Of a stretch of DNA of 17,867 nucleotides, positions 1 through 7,106 are shown one piece after another. Under the pieces are notes generated by a model. That model did not search any database, was not told the origin of the DNA, and saw only the letters and a program-made list of their open reading frames with translations. This stretch comes from Clostridium sp. CAG:575 (lineage in GTDB: Bacteria > Bacillota > Clostridia > TANB77 > CAG-508): positions 1 through 17,867 of the forward strand of contig FR884544.1 of assembly GCA_000435535.1 (NCBI GenBank), in the 5' to 3' direction. Position numbers and translations under genes: made by a program. Within the stretch, counting starts at the first letter, position 1. Each line of letters starts with the position of its first letter.

Positions 1-2
1 CA

Positions 3-437
3 GAAACAAACGAAAAATATGTACCATATGTAATTGAACCATCATTAGGAGCAGACAGAGTAGTGCTTGCATTTTTATGCAACGCATATGATGAAGAAGA
101 AATAGCAGAAGGTGACACAAGAGTTGTATTACATTTACATCCAGCATTAGCACCATACAAAGTTGCAGTACTTCCATTATCTAAAAAATTGTCAGATAAA
201 GCTGAAGAAGTTTATGGAAAACTTGCTAAGAAATTTATGTGTGATTATGATGCAGCAGGTTCAATTGGTAAACGTTACAGAAGAGAAGATGAAATTGGTA
301 CTCCATACTGCGTAACTGTTGATTTTGATACATTGGAGGATGAGTCAGTTACTGTTAGAGACAGAGACACAATGGAACAAGTTAGAGTTAAAATTGATGA
401 TTTGGAAGCTTGGATTTCAGAAAAAATTGAATTTTAA
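3..437 (+). CDS. glyQS: Glycine--tRNA ligase (alpha2 type), C-terminal part
   Basis: Charges tRNA-Gly with glycine in the cytoplasm. The gene is cut by the left edge; about 145 codons are visible, and the frame is open back to position 3. The first residues contain [13 protein letters not shown], the class II motif 3 with its conserved arginine, in the form found in single-chain dimeric bacterial GlyRS. The rest is the anticodon-binding domain: [15 protein letters not shown] begins it, followed by a [18 protein letters not shown] segment that is highly conserved in the family. The protein ends normally with TAA. The next gene starts 32 bases later with no terminator between, so the two may be cotranscribed. 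A T-box leader would be expected upstream but lies outside the window. The identification is very secure; only the N-terminal part cannot be seen. Confidence 0.96.
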   Translation, partial: ETNEKYVPYVIEPSLGADRVVLAFLCNAYDEEEIAEGDTRVVLHLHPALAPYKVAVLPLSKKLSDKAEEVYGKLAKKFMCDYDAAGSIGKRYRREDEIGTPYCVTVDFDTLEDESVTVRDRDTMEQVRVKIDDLEAWISEKIEF

Positions 438-469
438 AATGTTTTTTTAGAAAAGGAAGAAAAAATGTT

Positions 470-1093
470 ATGAAAATAGGAATAGATATAGATGATACAA
501 CATTTTTAACAGTAAAATCAATGTTAAAATATGCTGATATATTTGAAGAAGAAATATCAGGTGTACCAACTAATAGAGACAGTTTCGGCTTGATTAAAGA
601 TAGATATTATTTAAAAGTCCTATATGGATGGGATGAAAAAACTAAATTTGAATTTTTTGATAAATATTATAAAAATGTATTAGAAGAATGTACAATGCTC
701 CCTAATGCAGACAAAACAATTCAAAAATTAAAAGAAGAAGGAGATACAATACATTTTATAACAGCAAGATTGATGAATATTCCAGAATGTGATACTGAAA
801 CAATTACCCAAAATAGCTTAAGTAACTTTAATATTCCATATGACAGCTTGAATTTACATATTAGTGACAAATTGACGTTCTGTAAAGAAAATGGAATTGA
901 ATTATTGATTGAAGATAGTTATGAAACTTGTAGAGAATTAACTGATAATGGTATAAAGTCAATTTTAATGACAACAAAAATGAATGCTGATATTAACGCT
1001 GATGGAATAACAAGAGTAAATAATTGGGATGAAGTTTATCAAAAAATACAAGAAATGAAAGAAACTTGTAAAGAACAAGAAGAGGCAAGATAA
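470..1093 (+). CDS. HAD-superfamily 5'-nucleotidase-like phosphatase (NT5C type)
   Basis: Predicted cytoplasmic Mg-dependent phosphatase of 207 residues. Seen: motif I IDIDDTT, with nucleophile D6 and acid/base D8; motif II FITAR, with T98; a lysine in SDKLTF (K134); and motif III LLIEDS, with D149. The all-helical insert between motifs I and II (about residues 15-75) fits a C1-cap HAD such as the 5'(3')-deoxyribonucleotidase/NT5C family. The length is normal for the family. The start follows an AAAGGAAG-type ribosome binding site. The gene lies 32 bases after the glycyl-tRNA synthetase gene and ends at a good terminator, so it is the last gene of that transcript. A distant relative lies at 3133-3741. 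The substrate is unknown; a nucleoside monophosphate is the family-based guess, and a sugar phosphate is possible. Confidence 0.85.
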   Translation: MKIGIDIDDTTFLTVKSMLKYADIFEEEISGVPTNRDSFGLIKDRYYLKVLYGWDEKTKFEFFDKYYKNVLEECTMLPNADKTIQKLKEEGDTIHFITARLMNIPECDTETITQNSLSNFNIPYDSLNLHISDKLTFCKENGIELLIEDSYETCRELTDNGIKSILMTTKMNADINADGITRVNNWDEVYQKIQEMKETCKEQEEAR

Positions 1094-1101
1094 AATTAAA
1101 C

Positions 1102-1150
1102 AAAAACACATATTAGATTGCAAAAATTTAATATGTGTTTTTTTCTTTTT
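1102..1150 (+). terminator. Rho-independent terminator after the first HAD gene
   Basis: A 14-bp perfect stem pairs 1102-1115 (ending CACATATTA) with 1129-1142, with a 13-base loop. A T-rich run with one C interruption follows to 1150. It closes the glycyl-tRNA synthetase/HAD transcript and separates it from the promoter at 1217. Confidence 0.85.
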
Positions 1151-1216
1151 GGATATTAAAATTTGATTGTGGTTTCAAAAAAATATTTTTATGCTATTTA
1201 TTTTTTTATTCTTTAA

Positions 1217-1225
1217 TGATACAAT
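1217..1225 (+). promoter_or_regulatory. Extended -10 promoter for the 1250-4265 gene cluster
   Basis: TGA followed by TACAAT (1220-1225) is an extended -10 element for the vegetative sigma factor. No good -35 box is seen 17 bases upstream (TTTATT at 1197). Predicted transcription begins near 1232, just ahead of a strong GGAGGT ribosome binding site at 1239-1244. Support is sequence match and position only. Confidence 0.55.
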
Positions 1226-1249
1226 GCAAATAAAAAACGGAGGTATAAA

Positions 1250-2016
1250 ATGAGAGAACTTGCAGTAGCAATTCAAAATGAAAATGAAAACGTAAATATT
1301 ATACAAACAATAGAATCTGTAAAGAATGCTGGATTCAAAAATGTATTTGTTCAATGGTATGATAAAGATTGGGAACATAGTCAAATTGAACAAGTTGAAA
1401 TGTGCAAAAAATTAGGACTTAACATTATATTTGCACATTTAGGATACCAAAATATTAATTCAATATGGGAAGAAGGAAAAATAGGAGATAAAGAAGTAGA
1501 AAGATATAAAAAGGACATTAAAGATTGTCATGAAAACGGAATACCAATGGTGGTAATGCATTTAACACAGAAGGATAAAGCACCTATGTATGGAGAAGTT
1601 GGATTAAATAGAATTAGAAAAATTACAGAATATGCAAAAGAAATGAATATGAAAGTTGCATTTGAAAACAAGAATATGTGCTAGATAATATAAAAGACGA
1701 TAATGTAGGGATATGTTTTGATGCAGGCCATTATCATGTACATTTTGATGATGAATTTAATTTTGAGCTTTTTAAAAATAGAATTTTTGCTGTGCATTTA
1801 CATGATAATGATAAATCAGATGATTTACATTTATTACCATTTGATGAAACAATAGATTGGGAATATGTAATAAATAAGTTAAAAGACTGTAATTATAATG
1901 GACCTATAACAATGGAATTATGCTATAGATATGATTACTTAAATATGTCATTAGATAGTTTTTATAAAAAGGGTTATGAAGTAGGAAAGAAATTACAAGA
2001 AATGTTTGAGGATTAA
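1250..2016 (+). pseudogene. Sugar-phosphate isomerase/epimerase-like TIM barrel, frameshifted
   Basis: Two abutting frames together make one xylose-isomerase-like (AP endonuclease 2 fold) TIM-barrel protein of about 255 residues, the usual length. The first frame (1250-1684) holds the N-terminal strands: FAHLG (H63), VVMHL (H104) and a strand ending AFEN (E139). It then stops at TAG 1682-1684, just where the family continues. The second frame (through 1678-2016) continues exactly there with YVLDNIKDDNVGICFDAGH, then AVHLHDND and TMEL, all expected metal-site strands. A one-base loss near 1668-1678 would explain the shift from one frame to the other. The motifs in both halves are otherwise intact, so the break is recent, a sequencing error, or an unusual recoding. 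No canonical slippery heptamer lies in the zero frame there. The start has a strong GGAGGT site. It is the first gene of a probable five-gene operon. Substrate unknown. Confidence 0.85.
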
Positions 2017-2069
2017 GAGGACTAGAAAAATAAGAATTAAAGGAATAAAAAAGAAAGGAATTTAGGAGT

Positions 2070-2465
2070 ATGTTTAGTTTTAATCATGTAACAATAAGTG
2101 TTGATAATTTGGATAAAACACTTGAATTTTATAAAAAATTTGGATTTGAAAAATATAAGGAATATAGTGATGAAAATGTTGATATCGTAATGTTAAAGTT
2201 AGGAAATATGATATTGGAAATATTTCATTATCAAGAAAAAGAAAAGTTACCTGAACACTCAAAAGAATTAGCAATTGACCTAAAAACTATTGGAAATAAA
2301 CATTTTGGATTAGGAGTGAAAAATATAGTAGAAGCTAAAAATTTTGTAGAAGAAAATAAATTAAGTGATTCAGAAATCATTATAAATAAAGGAAGATTGG
2401 GTAAACCATATTTCTTTATAAAAGATCCAGATGGAATATTAATGGAAATAATTGAAGAAGATTAA
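2070..2465 (+). CDS. VOC-family (glyoxalase/bleomycin-resistance fold) protein
   Basis: A 131-residue protein with two beta-alpha-beta-beta-beta modules, the normal size for a single vicinal-oxygen-chelate monomer. Seen: N-terminal FNHVTISVDNLDKTLEFYKKFGF, and C-terminal PYFFIKDPDGILMEI, both hallmarks. The four expected metal ligands are present as H6, E50, H78 and E126, so it probably binds a divalent metal and is an enzyme rather than a binding-only member. The family includes glyoxalase I, methylmalonyl-CoA epimerase, dioxygenases and fosfomycin-type resistance proteins; I cannot say which reaction it performs. A TAGGAG site precedes the start. It lies 53 bases after the frameshifted isomerase gene and 16 bases before the next gene, consistent with one operon. 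Confidence 0.88.
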   Translation: MFSFNHVTISVDNLDKTLEFYKKFGFEKYKEYSDENVDIVMLKLGNMILEIFHYQEKEKLPEHSKELAIDLKTIGNKHFGLGVKNIVEAKNFVEENKLSDSEIIINKGRLGKPYFFIKDPDGILMEIIEED

Positions 2466-2481
2466 TAAAATAGGAGCTAAA

Positions 2482-3069
2482 ATGGAACAAAAAATGAAAT
2501 TTGAACAATTAAAAGAAAAAATAAAAAAATGCGATTACTGTAAAGAAAAATTTGGATTTGAGCCACATCCAATTTTTTGGGGAAATCAAAATTCAAAAAT
2601 CGTTCAAATAAGTCAAGCACCATCTAAGAATGTTCATCAAAACTTAAAACCATTCACAGATATGAGTGGGAAAACTTTAAAATATGAATGGTATAAAATA
2701 GCAGACGACGATTTTTATAATACAGATAACTTTTTTATTGGAGCATTAGCACATTGTTATCCAGGAAAAGACAAAAATGGAAATGATAAACAACCACCTA
2801 AATGTTGTTGGACTAAATGGATTGAAAAAGAATTGCAAATATTAGATAATGAAATATATATTGTTATTGGAGCAAAAGCTGCAAAAACATTTTTCCCAAA
2901 TGAAATATATGAAGAACTTATTTTTAAAGATAATGTATGGAATGGTAAAAAAACCATTGTGTTGCCACATCCATCACCATTAAATAAAAAATGGATAAAA
3001 GACCATCCACAGTTTTTGCAAAAAAGAATTCATGAAATAAGAAATACAATACGAGATATAATTAAATAA
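2482..3069 (+). CDS. Uracil-DNA glycosylase superfamily protein with Fe-S-type cysteines
   Basis: A 195-residue member of the uracil-DNA glycosylase fold, which excises damaged bases from DNA. Seen: C17-x2-C20 at the N-terminus; a QAPS loop at 45-48 where family 4 has a GE[AP]PG motif; C92 in CYPGK; C108/C109 in PPKCC; the strand IVIGAKAAKTFF at 127-138; and the catalytic-loop motif HPSPLN with H163. The cysteine layout matches the 4Fe-4S cluster of family 4/5 enzymes, whereas HPSPLN looks more like family 1. The usual catalytic residue of the first motif is not obvious, so activity and substrate base are open. The chosen ATG has TAGGAG 7 bases upstream; a TTG 30 bases earlier lies inside the VOC gene and has no such site. 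Oddly, it sits among metabolic hydrolases rather than repair genes. Confidence 0.82.
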   Translation: MEQKMKFEQLKEKIKKCDYCKEKFGFEPHPIFWGNQNSKIVQISQAPSKNVHQNLKPFTDMSGKTLKYEWYKIADDDFYNTDNFFIGALAHCYPGKDKNGNDKQPPKCCWTKWIEKELQILDNEIYIVIGAKAAKTFFPNEIYEELIFKDNVWNGKKTIVLPHPSPLNKKWIKDHPQFLQKRIHEIRNTIRDIIK

Positions 3070-3132
3070 AGAAAACATAAATTATAAAAAAATAAGTAGA
3101 AGGTATAGAAAAAATTTAGGAGGAAAAATAAC

Positions 3133-3741
3133 ATGAGAATAGGAATTGATATAGATGGAGTATTAACAAATATCGAACAATGGCAATTAGATATGGGAAG
3201 CAAAAATATCTTTGAAAAATACAATAAAGAAATAGAAAACGCCAATGGATATGATTTAAAAGAAATATTCAATATTGAAGAGAGCTTAGATGATGAATTT
3301 TGGAGAGAGTATCTTTTTGACTATGCAGAAAATGAGCCTGCTAGAAAACATTCAAATGAAGTAACAAACAAATTAAAAGAAGATGGAAATGAAATTTATA
3401 TAATAACTGCAAGATACTTAACAGATAAAGACGACGAAAATGGAAAAAGGATGAGGAATATAGTAATTAATTGGTTAAAAGAATATAATATTTATTATGA
3501 TAAAATAATATTTAGCCCTGAAGAGAAATTAGATATATGTATGGAAAACAAAATAGATTTAATGATAGAAGATAAAGTTGGCAATATTAATAAAATTTCA
3601 AAATATATACCTGTAATTTGTTTTGATGCAAGATATAACCAGAAATGTAAAGGAAAAAACATTTATAGATGTTATAGTTGGTATGATATTTATGCTAAAG
3701 TAAAAAATATAAAGAAAAATAATAAAATGGGAGAAAAATAA
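3133..3741 (+). CDS. Second HAD-superfamily 5'-nucleotidase-like phosphatase (NT5C type)
   Basis: A 202-residue predicted phosphatase. Seen: motif I GIDIDGVLTN with D6 and D8; motif II IIITAR-like YIITARYLT with T92; K132 in EEKLDIC; and motif III LMIEDK with D147. The cap insert between motifs I and II is helical and rich in acidic and aromatic residues (about 15-75). It shares layout and all motifs with the protein at 470-1093 but little else, so the two are old paralogues or independent family members. A TAGGAGGA site lies 9 bases before the ATG. Its TAA stop overlaps the ATG of the next gene by one base, indicating translational coupling with the histidine phosphatase. Substrate unknown; nucleoside monophosphate is the family-based guess. 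Confidence 0.85.
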   Translation: MRIGIDIDGVLTNIEQWQLDMGSKNIFEKYNKEIENANGYDLKEIFNIEESLDDEFWREYLFDYAENEPARKHSNEVTNKLKEDGNEIYIITARYLTDKDDENGKRMRNIVINWLKEYNIYYDKIIFSPEEKLDICMENKIDLMIEDKVGNINKISKYIPVICFDARYNQKCKGKNIYRCYSWYDIYAKVKNIKKNNKMGEK

Positions 3742-4265
3742 TGAAATTATATGTAATAAGACACGGCGAAACTGAAATGGGAAAAAATGAAATTATTGCA
3801 ACAGAAGAAGAGCCTCTGAACAAAATTGGAATACAACAAGCACAAAAAGTTGGAAAAGAATTAAAAAAATTAAACATAGATATAATTTATTGTTCACCAA
3901 TTGAGAGAGCAAAGCACACATTAAAATTATTTGATATGGATAAGAATATTCCTGTAATAATAGACGAAAGAATAAAAGAAAGAGATATGGGAATATACGA
4001 AAAAGTTCCTTTTAATGAGTTAGATTGGGACGTATTTTGGAATTATAATTCAGATATAAAATATCCAAAGCTAGAAACAATGAAAAGTGTTTATGAAAGA
4101 ATAAAAAACTTCATAGACGAAATAAAACTACAAAATAAGAATGCACTAATTGTAACCCATGGAGGTATATCAAGAGCAATATATTGGTATTTTAATGGAA
4201 TACCTGAAAATGGTAATTCGTCAAATATTAACGAAAATTGTAAAATATATGAATACGAATTGTAA
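3741..4265 (+). CDS. Histidine phosphatase family protein (phosphoglycerate-mutase-like)
   Basis: A 174-residue cytoplasmic phosphatase of the branch that uses a phospho-histidine intermediate. Seen: the N-terminal RHGET signature with R7 and catalytic H8; R56 in SPIERAKHT; acid residue E80 in KERDMGIYE; and the second catalytic histidine H140 in VTHGGISR. Length and layout fit small broad-specificity members (CobC/GpmB-like) rather than glycolytic dPGM, which is longer. Its ATG overlaps the stop of the preceding HAD gene by one base, so both phosphatases are probably made together and may act on one pathway. It is the last gene of the 1.2-4.3 kb cluster. No convincing terminator follows before the next promoter at 4350. 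Substrate unknown. Confidence 0.88.
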   Translation: MKLYVIRHGETEMGKNEIIATEEEPLNKIGIQQAQKVGKELKKLNIDIIYCSPIERAKHTLKLFDMDKNIPVIIDERIKERDMGIYEKVPFNELDWDVFWNYNSDIKYPKLETMKSVYERIKNFIDEIKLQNKNALIVTHGGISRAIYWYFNGIPENGNSSNINENCKIYEYEL

Positions 4266-4349
4266 AAAATACCTGTTGAATGTATTGGATATAGCATACA
4301 GTTTAAACATTAAAAAGTCAAAATTGTAGTAGAATATTAGAAAAAAATG

Positions 4350-4358
4350 TGATATAAT
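4350..4358 (+). promoter_or_regulatory. Extended -10 promoter for the unknown gene at 4405
   Basis: TGA directly followed by a perfect TATAAT (4353-4358). No good -35 box at 17 bases; TTGTAG at 4324 is too far. The 139-base gap from 4266 to 4404 otherwise holds only AT-rich sequence and the ribosome binding site AAGGAGGT at 4390-4397. Confidence 0.55.
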
Positions 4359-4404
4359 AATTAAAGCTAAAAGCAAAATTGCAAAGTATAAGGAGGTAAT
4401 CAGT

Positions 4405-4938
4405 ATGTATACTGATGTAAATGGAAGAATTACAGGTTTTGAATTTAAGTTTGAGGAGGTTATACAAAACAAAAATAATGAAGAAGTAAAACGGAAAATG
4501 AGTATTGATTACTTTGAAAACGGTAATAAATTACTTACAGAAATTATAGGATGTTGTATAACTGATGAACTGCTGGAAAAAATTCAAGAAAGACTACTTG
4601 AAGCAGTAATGATAAACCAAAATGTTTATGACACATGGACAGAAGCAAAAAAATTTACAAACAGAAACAGAATCTTAGGTGTAGCTAATATGTTTAGAGT
4701 AGACGTATTGAACCAAAATTCAGATGAAATGCTAGACATAAATGTAATTTTTATTAAAAGCGGATATAGAATTTCTGAATCGACGTTTACAAATGTACCT
4801 AAAGAGAAACTTGAAGAAATTAGAGAAATTCTTTCTGATAATATGTTGTATAATTTAACATGTACACGTCAGTGTCAGGCAGTAACTTATTTGGATTTAT
4901 TGGCAGTTATTGAACAAAAATTAAAAACTGAGAATTAA
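4405..4938 (+). CDS. Unknown soluble protein, 177 residues
   Basis: I do not recognise this family. It is almost certainly a real gene: a perfect AAGGAGGT lies 7 bases before the ATG, an extended -10 promoter precedes it, and a strong terminator sits one base after the stop. The protein has no signal peptide and no membrane helix. It is mixed alpha/beta and acidic, with short amphipathic helices such as ELLEKIQERLLEAV (about 54-67) and a C-terminal LLAVIEQKLK helix. It carries four scattered cysteines (a CC pair near 50-51 and C153/C157 in CTRQC); no zinc-ribbon spacing is evident. As a single-gene unit with its own promoter and terminator it is transcribed apart from the phosphatase cluster. 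Confidence 0.8.
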   Translation: MYTDVNGRITGFEFKFEEVIQNKNNEEVKRKMSIDYFENGNKLLTEIIGCCITDELLEKIQERLLEAVMINQNVYDTWTEAKKFTNRNRILGVANMFRVDVLNQNSDEMLDINVIFIKSGYRISESTFTNVPKEKLEEIREILSDNMLYNLTCTRQCQAVTYLDLLAVIEQKLKTEN

Positions 4939-4980
4939 AATATAGCCATGCAATTTTTGATATTGCATGGCTATATTTAT
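4939..4980 (+). terminator. Strong terminator, possibly bidirectional
   Basis: A 16-bp perfect stem pairs 4939-4954 (ending GCCATGCAAT) with 4962-4977, with a 7-base loop. It begins one base after the stop of the unknown gene. A short T-rich tail follows, and an A-rich stretch precedes it, so it could also end minus-strand transcription from sspH, which finishes at 5038. Confidence 0.85.
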
Positions 4981-5037
4981 CATTATACGTAGTTCATTCC
5001 TAAGTTATTAAATATTAAGAATTATAAATATACAAAA

Positions 5038-5226
5038 TTAATTAAAAAAATTTTTTTCATATAAATCCTGAATATACACATCTTTTTCTTCAAAATTATC
5101 AACAAACCCAACTTTAGCTACATCCTTTTTTTCGTCAATGCCCTGAATCCAAACAGGTCTATCATCATAAAATACATCACATTTTTCTTTATTATCTAAA
5201 ATAGTATGAACTCTCTTTAAATCCAT
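5038..5226 (-). CDS. sspH: H-type small acid-soluble spore protein
   Basis: A 62-residue protein of the SspH family, minor small acid-soluble proteins made in the forespore. Seen: N-terminal MDLKRVHTIL (family MD[IV]KRAxxIL) and central RPVWIQGIDEKKDVAKVGFVDN, matching the family's PVWIxxVDExxxxAxVxxLxN core, then an acidic end. Length is typical (about 59-62). The start has AAAGGAG about 10 bases upstream on the minus strand. The upstream minus-strand region carries a possible TATAAT at 5262-5257 with TTGTTA 19 bases further; I could not identify a clear forespore sigma-G promoter. The gene diverges from the TGS/kinase gene. Its presence implies a spore-forming organism or a recent descendant of one. 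Three features of the match make me confident despite the small size. Confidence 0.85.
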   Translation of the reverse strand: MDLKRVHTILDNKEKCDVFYDDRPVWIQGIDEKKDVAKVGFVDNFEEKDVYIQDLYEKNFFN

Positions 5227-5303
5227 AAAATCACGCTCCTTTAGTTATTTAATAAAATTATATCCACAAAAAATAAAAATATAACAAGACTCTAAAAAAA
5301 TAT

Positions 5304-5332
5304 TTGACTTCTATAAAGATGTAGAGTAAAAT
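5304..5332 (+). promoter_or_regulatory. Vegetative promoter of the TGS/kinase gene
   Basis: TTGACT (5304-5309), a 17-base spacer, and TAAAAT (5327-5332). This is one of the best -35/-10 pairs in the window. The predicted transcript starts near 5339, and the leader carries an AAAGGAGAGG ribosome binding site before the ATG at 5365. The same 138-base gap holds the sspH upstream region. Confidence 0.75.
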
Positions 5333-5364
5333 AAATTATAAAATTACACAAAGGAGAGGAAAAA

Positions 5365-7008
5365 ATGAAAGTCACATTTAACAATAATGTAATAGAAACA
5401 AAAGAAGGAACAACAGTAAGCAAACTATTAAAAAAAGAAATCGAGAACAACCAATATCAAGTAGTAGCATGTAGATATAACAATGAATACATGAACTTAG
5501 AAACAGAAATAAATGAAAATGCAAAAGTTGAATTAATAGATACACATTCAAAAGAAGGAATGAAGGTATATGTAAGAACATTAGTATACATTATGGGAAA
5601 AGCATTCGAGAGTTTATATCCACAAGAAAAATTAATGGTAGAATATCAACTAGGGAATGCAATGTTTTGCAGATGTGATAATTTAAAAATTGCGGAAGAA
5701 TTCATACAAAAATTAAAAAGTAAAATGCAAGATATAATTGATAAAAATTTAAAAATTAAAAAAGTAGTAATGAATAGAGAAGAAGCAGAAAAATTTTTTA
5801 AAGAAACACATACATCAAAAGGAAAATTACAAATTGATTTAGAAAACAATAATGAAATTTATATTTATTATTGTGAAAAATATTTTAACTATTGCTATGG
5901 AGTACTTGCAAATAGAACTGGAATTATTGATAAATTTGATATAATAGAATATCATAATGGATTTTTGATTAGATATCCAAGTTCAAAAAATCCAACAGAA
6001 CTACCAGAATTTAAGGAAACAAAAAAATTAGCATGGGCATTAGAAGAGTTTGATAAAATATATGATGTTTTAGGAGTCAGTAGAGTATATAATTTAAATA
6101 AAGCTATAGATGAAAATAAAATAGAAGATATTATAATGCTTGCAGAAGCATTACATGAAAAAAAAATAGCCAATATAGCAGATGAAATTGCAAAAAGAAA
6201 AAATGTAAAAATGGTATTAATAGCAGGTCCATCATCATCAGGAAAAACAACATTTGCACAAAGATTAGGAATTCAATTACGATTAAATGGAATCAAGCCA
6301 GTAACAATTTCTGTAGATAATTATTTTGTAGAAAGACAAGATACACCAAGAGATGAAAATGGAGACTACAATTTTGAATGTATAGAAGCAATTGATTTAA
6401 AGCTATTTAATGAACATCTTGTAAAATTATTAAATGGAGAAGAAATCGAAGTACCAGAATTTGATTTTGCAGTTGGAACAAAGAGATATAATGGTAAAAA
6501 AATGAAACTAGCAGATGATGAAATACTTGTAATAGAAGGAATTCATTGTTTAAATGATAAATTAACAAGCCAAATATCAAAAGACCAAAAATATAAAGTA
6601 TATATAAGTGCATTGACTGTATTAAATATGGATAGGTACAATAGAATATCAACAACAGACACAAGACTAATAAGAAGAATAGTAAGGGATTACCAATTTA
6701 GAAGCTATTCAGCATTACATACATTAAATACATGGCACAAAGTAACTGAAGGAGAAGAAAAAAATATATTCCCATTCCAAGAACAAGCAGATAAAATATT
6801 TAATACTTCACTAATATATGAATTAAATGCATTAAAACCAATAGCTGTACCATTACTAGAAGAAATAACAAATGAATATGCAGAATACGCAGAAGCACAA
6901 CGATTACTAAATATGTTAAAATATTTTAAAGAGATACCAAATGAAAAAATACCAAATAATTCATTATTAAAAGAATTTTTGGGAGGAGGAACATTCGACC
7001 TACACTAA
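5365..7008 (+). CDS. TGS / ThrRS-like / uridine-kinase fusion (nucleoside kinase)
   Basis: A 547-residue three-part protein. Residues 1-60 form a TGS domain (MKVTFNNNVIETKEGTTV start). Residues about 65-225 resemble the second additional (editing) domain of threonyl-tRNA synthetase, but the editing motif HxxxH is not visible where it would start (VYVRTLVYIMGKA). Residues about 280-490 form a uridine-kinase/phosphoribulokinase P-loop kinase: Walker A GPSSSGKTT at 288-296, ISVDNYFVER and VIEGIHCLN strands, and RRIVRDYQFR. Fusions of this kind are found across Clostridia and are annotated as nucleoside kinases; the true substrate is not well established. Uridine or cytidine phosphorylation is inferred from the kinase part. 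It has its own promoter and an AAAGGAGAGG site. No GC-rich terminator follows, only an AT-only inverted repeat at 7023-7050. Confidence 0.88.
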   Translation: MKVTFNNNVIETKEGTTVSKLLKKEIENNQYQVVACRYNNEYMNLETEINENAKVELIDTHSKEGMKVYVRTLVYIMGKAFESLYPQEKLMVEYQLGNAMFCRCDNLKIAEEFIQKLKSKMQDIIDKNLKIKKVVMNREEAEKFFKETHTSKGKLQIDLENNNEIYIYYCEKYFNYCYGVLANRTGIIDKFDIIEYHNGFLIRYPSSKNPTELPEFKETKKLAWALEEFDKIYDVLGVSRVYNLNKAIDENKIEDIIMLAEALHEKKIANIADEIAKRKNVKMVLIAGPSSSGKTTFAQRLGIQLRLNGIKPVTISVDNYFVERQDTPRDENGDYNFECIEAIDLKLFNEHLVKLLNGEEIEVPEFDFAVGTKRYNGKKMKLADDEILVIEGIHCLNDKLTSQISKDQKYKVYISALTVLNMDRYNRISTTDTRLIRRIVRDYQFRSYSALHTLNTWHKVTEGEEKNIFPFQEQADKIFNTSLIYELNALKPIAVPLLEEITNEYAEYAEAQRLLNMLKYFKEIPNEKIPNNSLLKEFLGGGTFDLH

Positions 7009-7106
7009 TATATTTACCAGGGATATTTTTAAGTGGAGATTCAAAAATATATTTTAGCTATTTGAAATAAATATGGAGTAAGTATATAAAATATAATTAG
7101 AAAGGG

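Noticed and set aside
1660..1684. Programmed -1 frameshifting in the isomerase gene
   Set aside because: The overlap has no X-XXY-YYZ heptamer in the zero frame and no strong downstream hairpin that I can see. A one-base loss or a sequencing error is simpler, though not excluded by test.
7023..7050. Inverted repeat ATATTTTT / AAAAATAT after the kinase gene as a terminator
   Set aside because: The stem is AT-only with a 12-base loop and no T-run after it; in such AT-rich sequence this is expected by chance.
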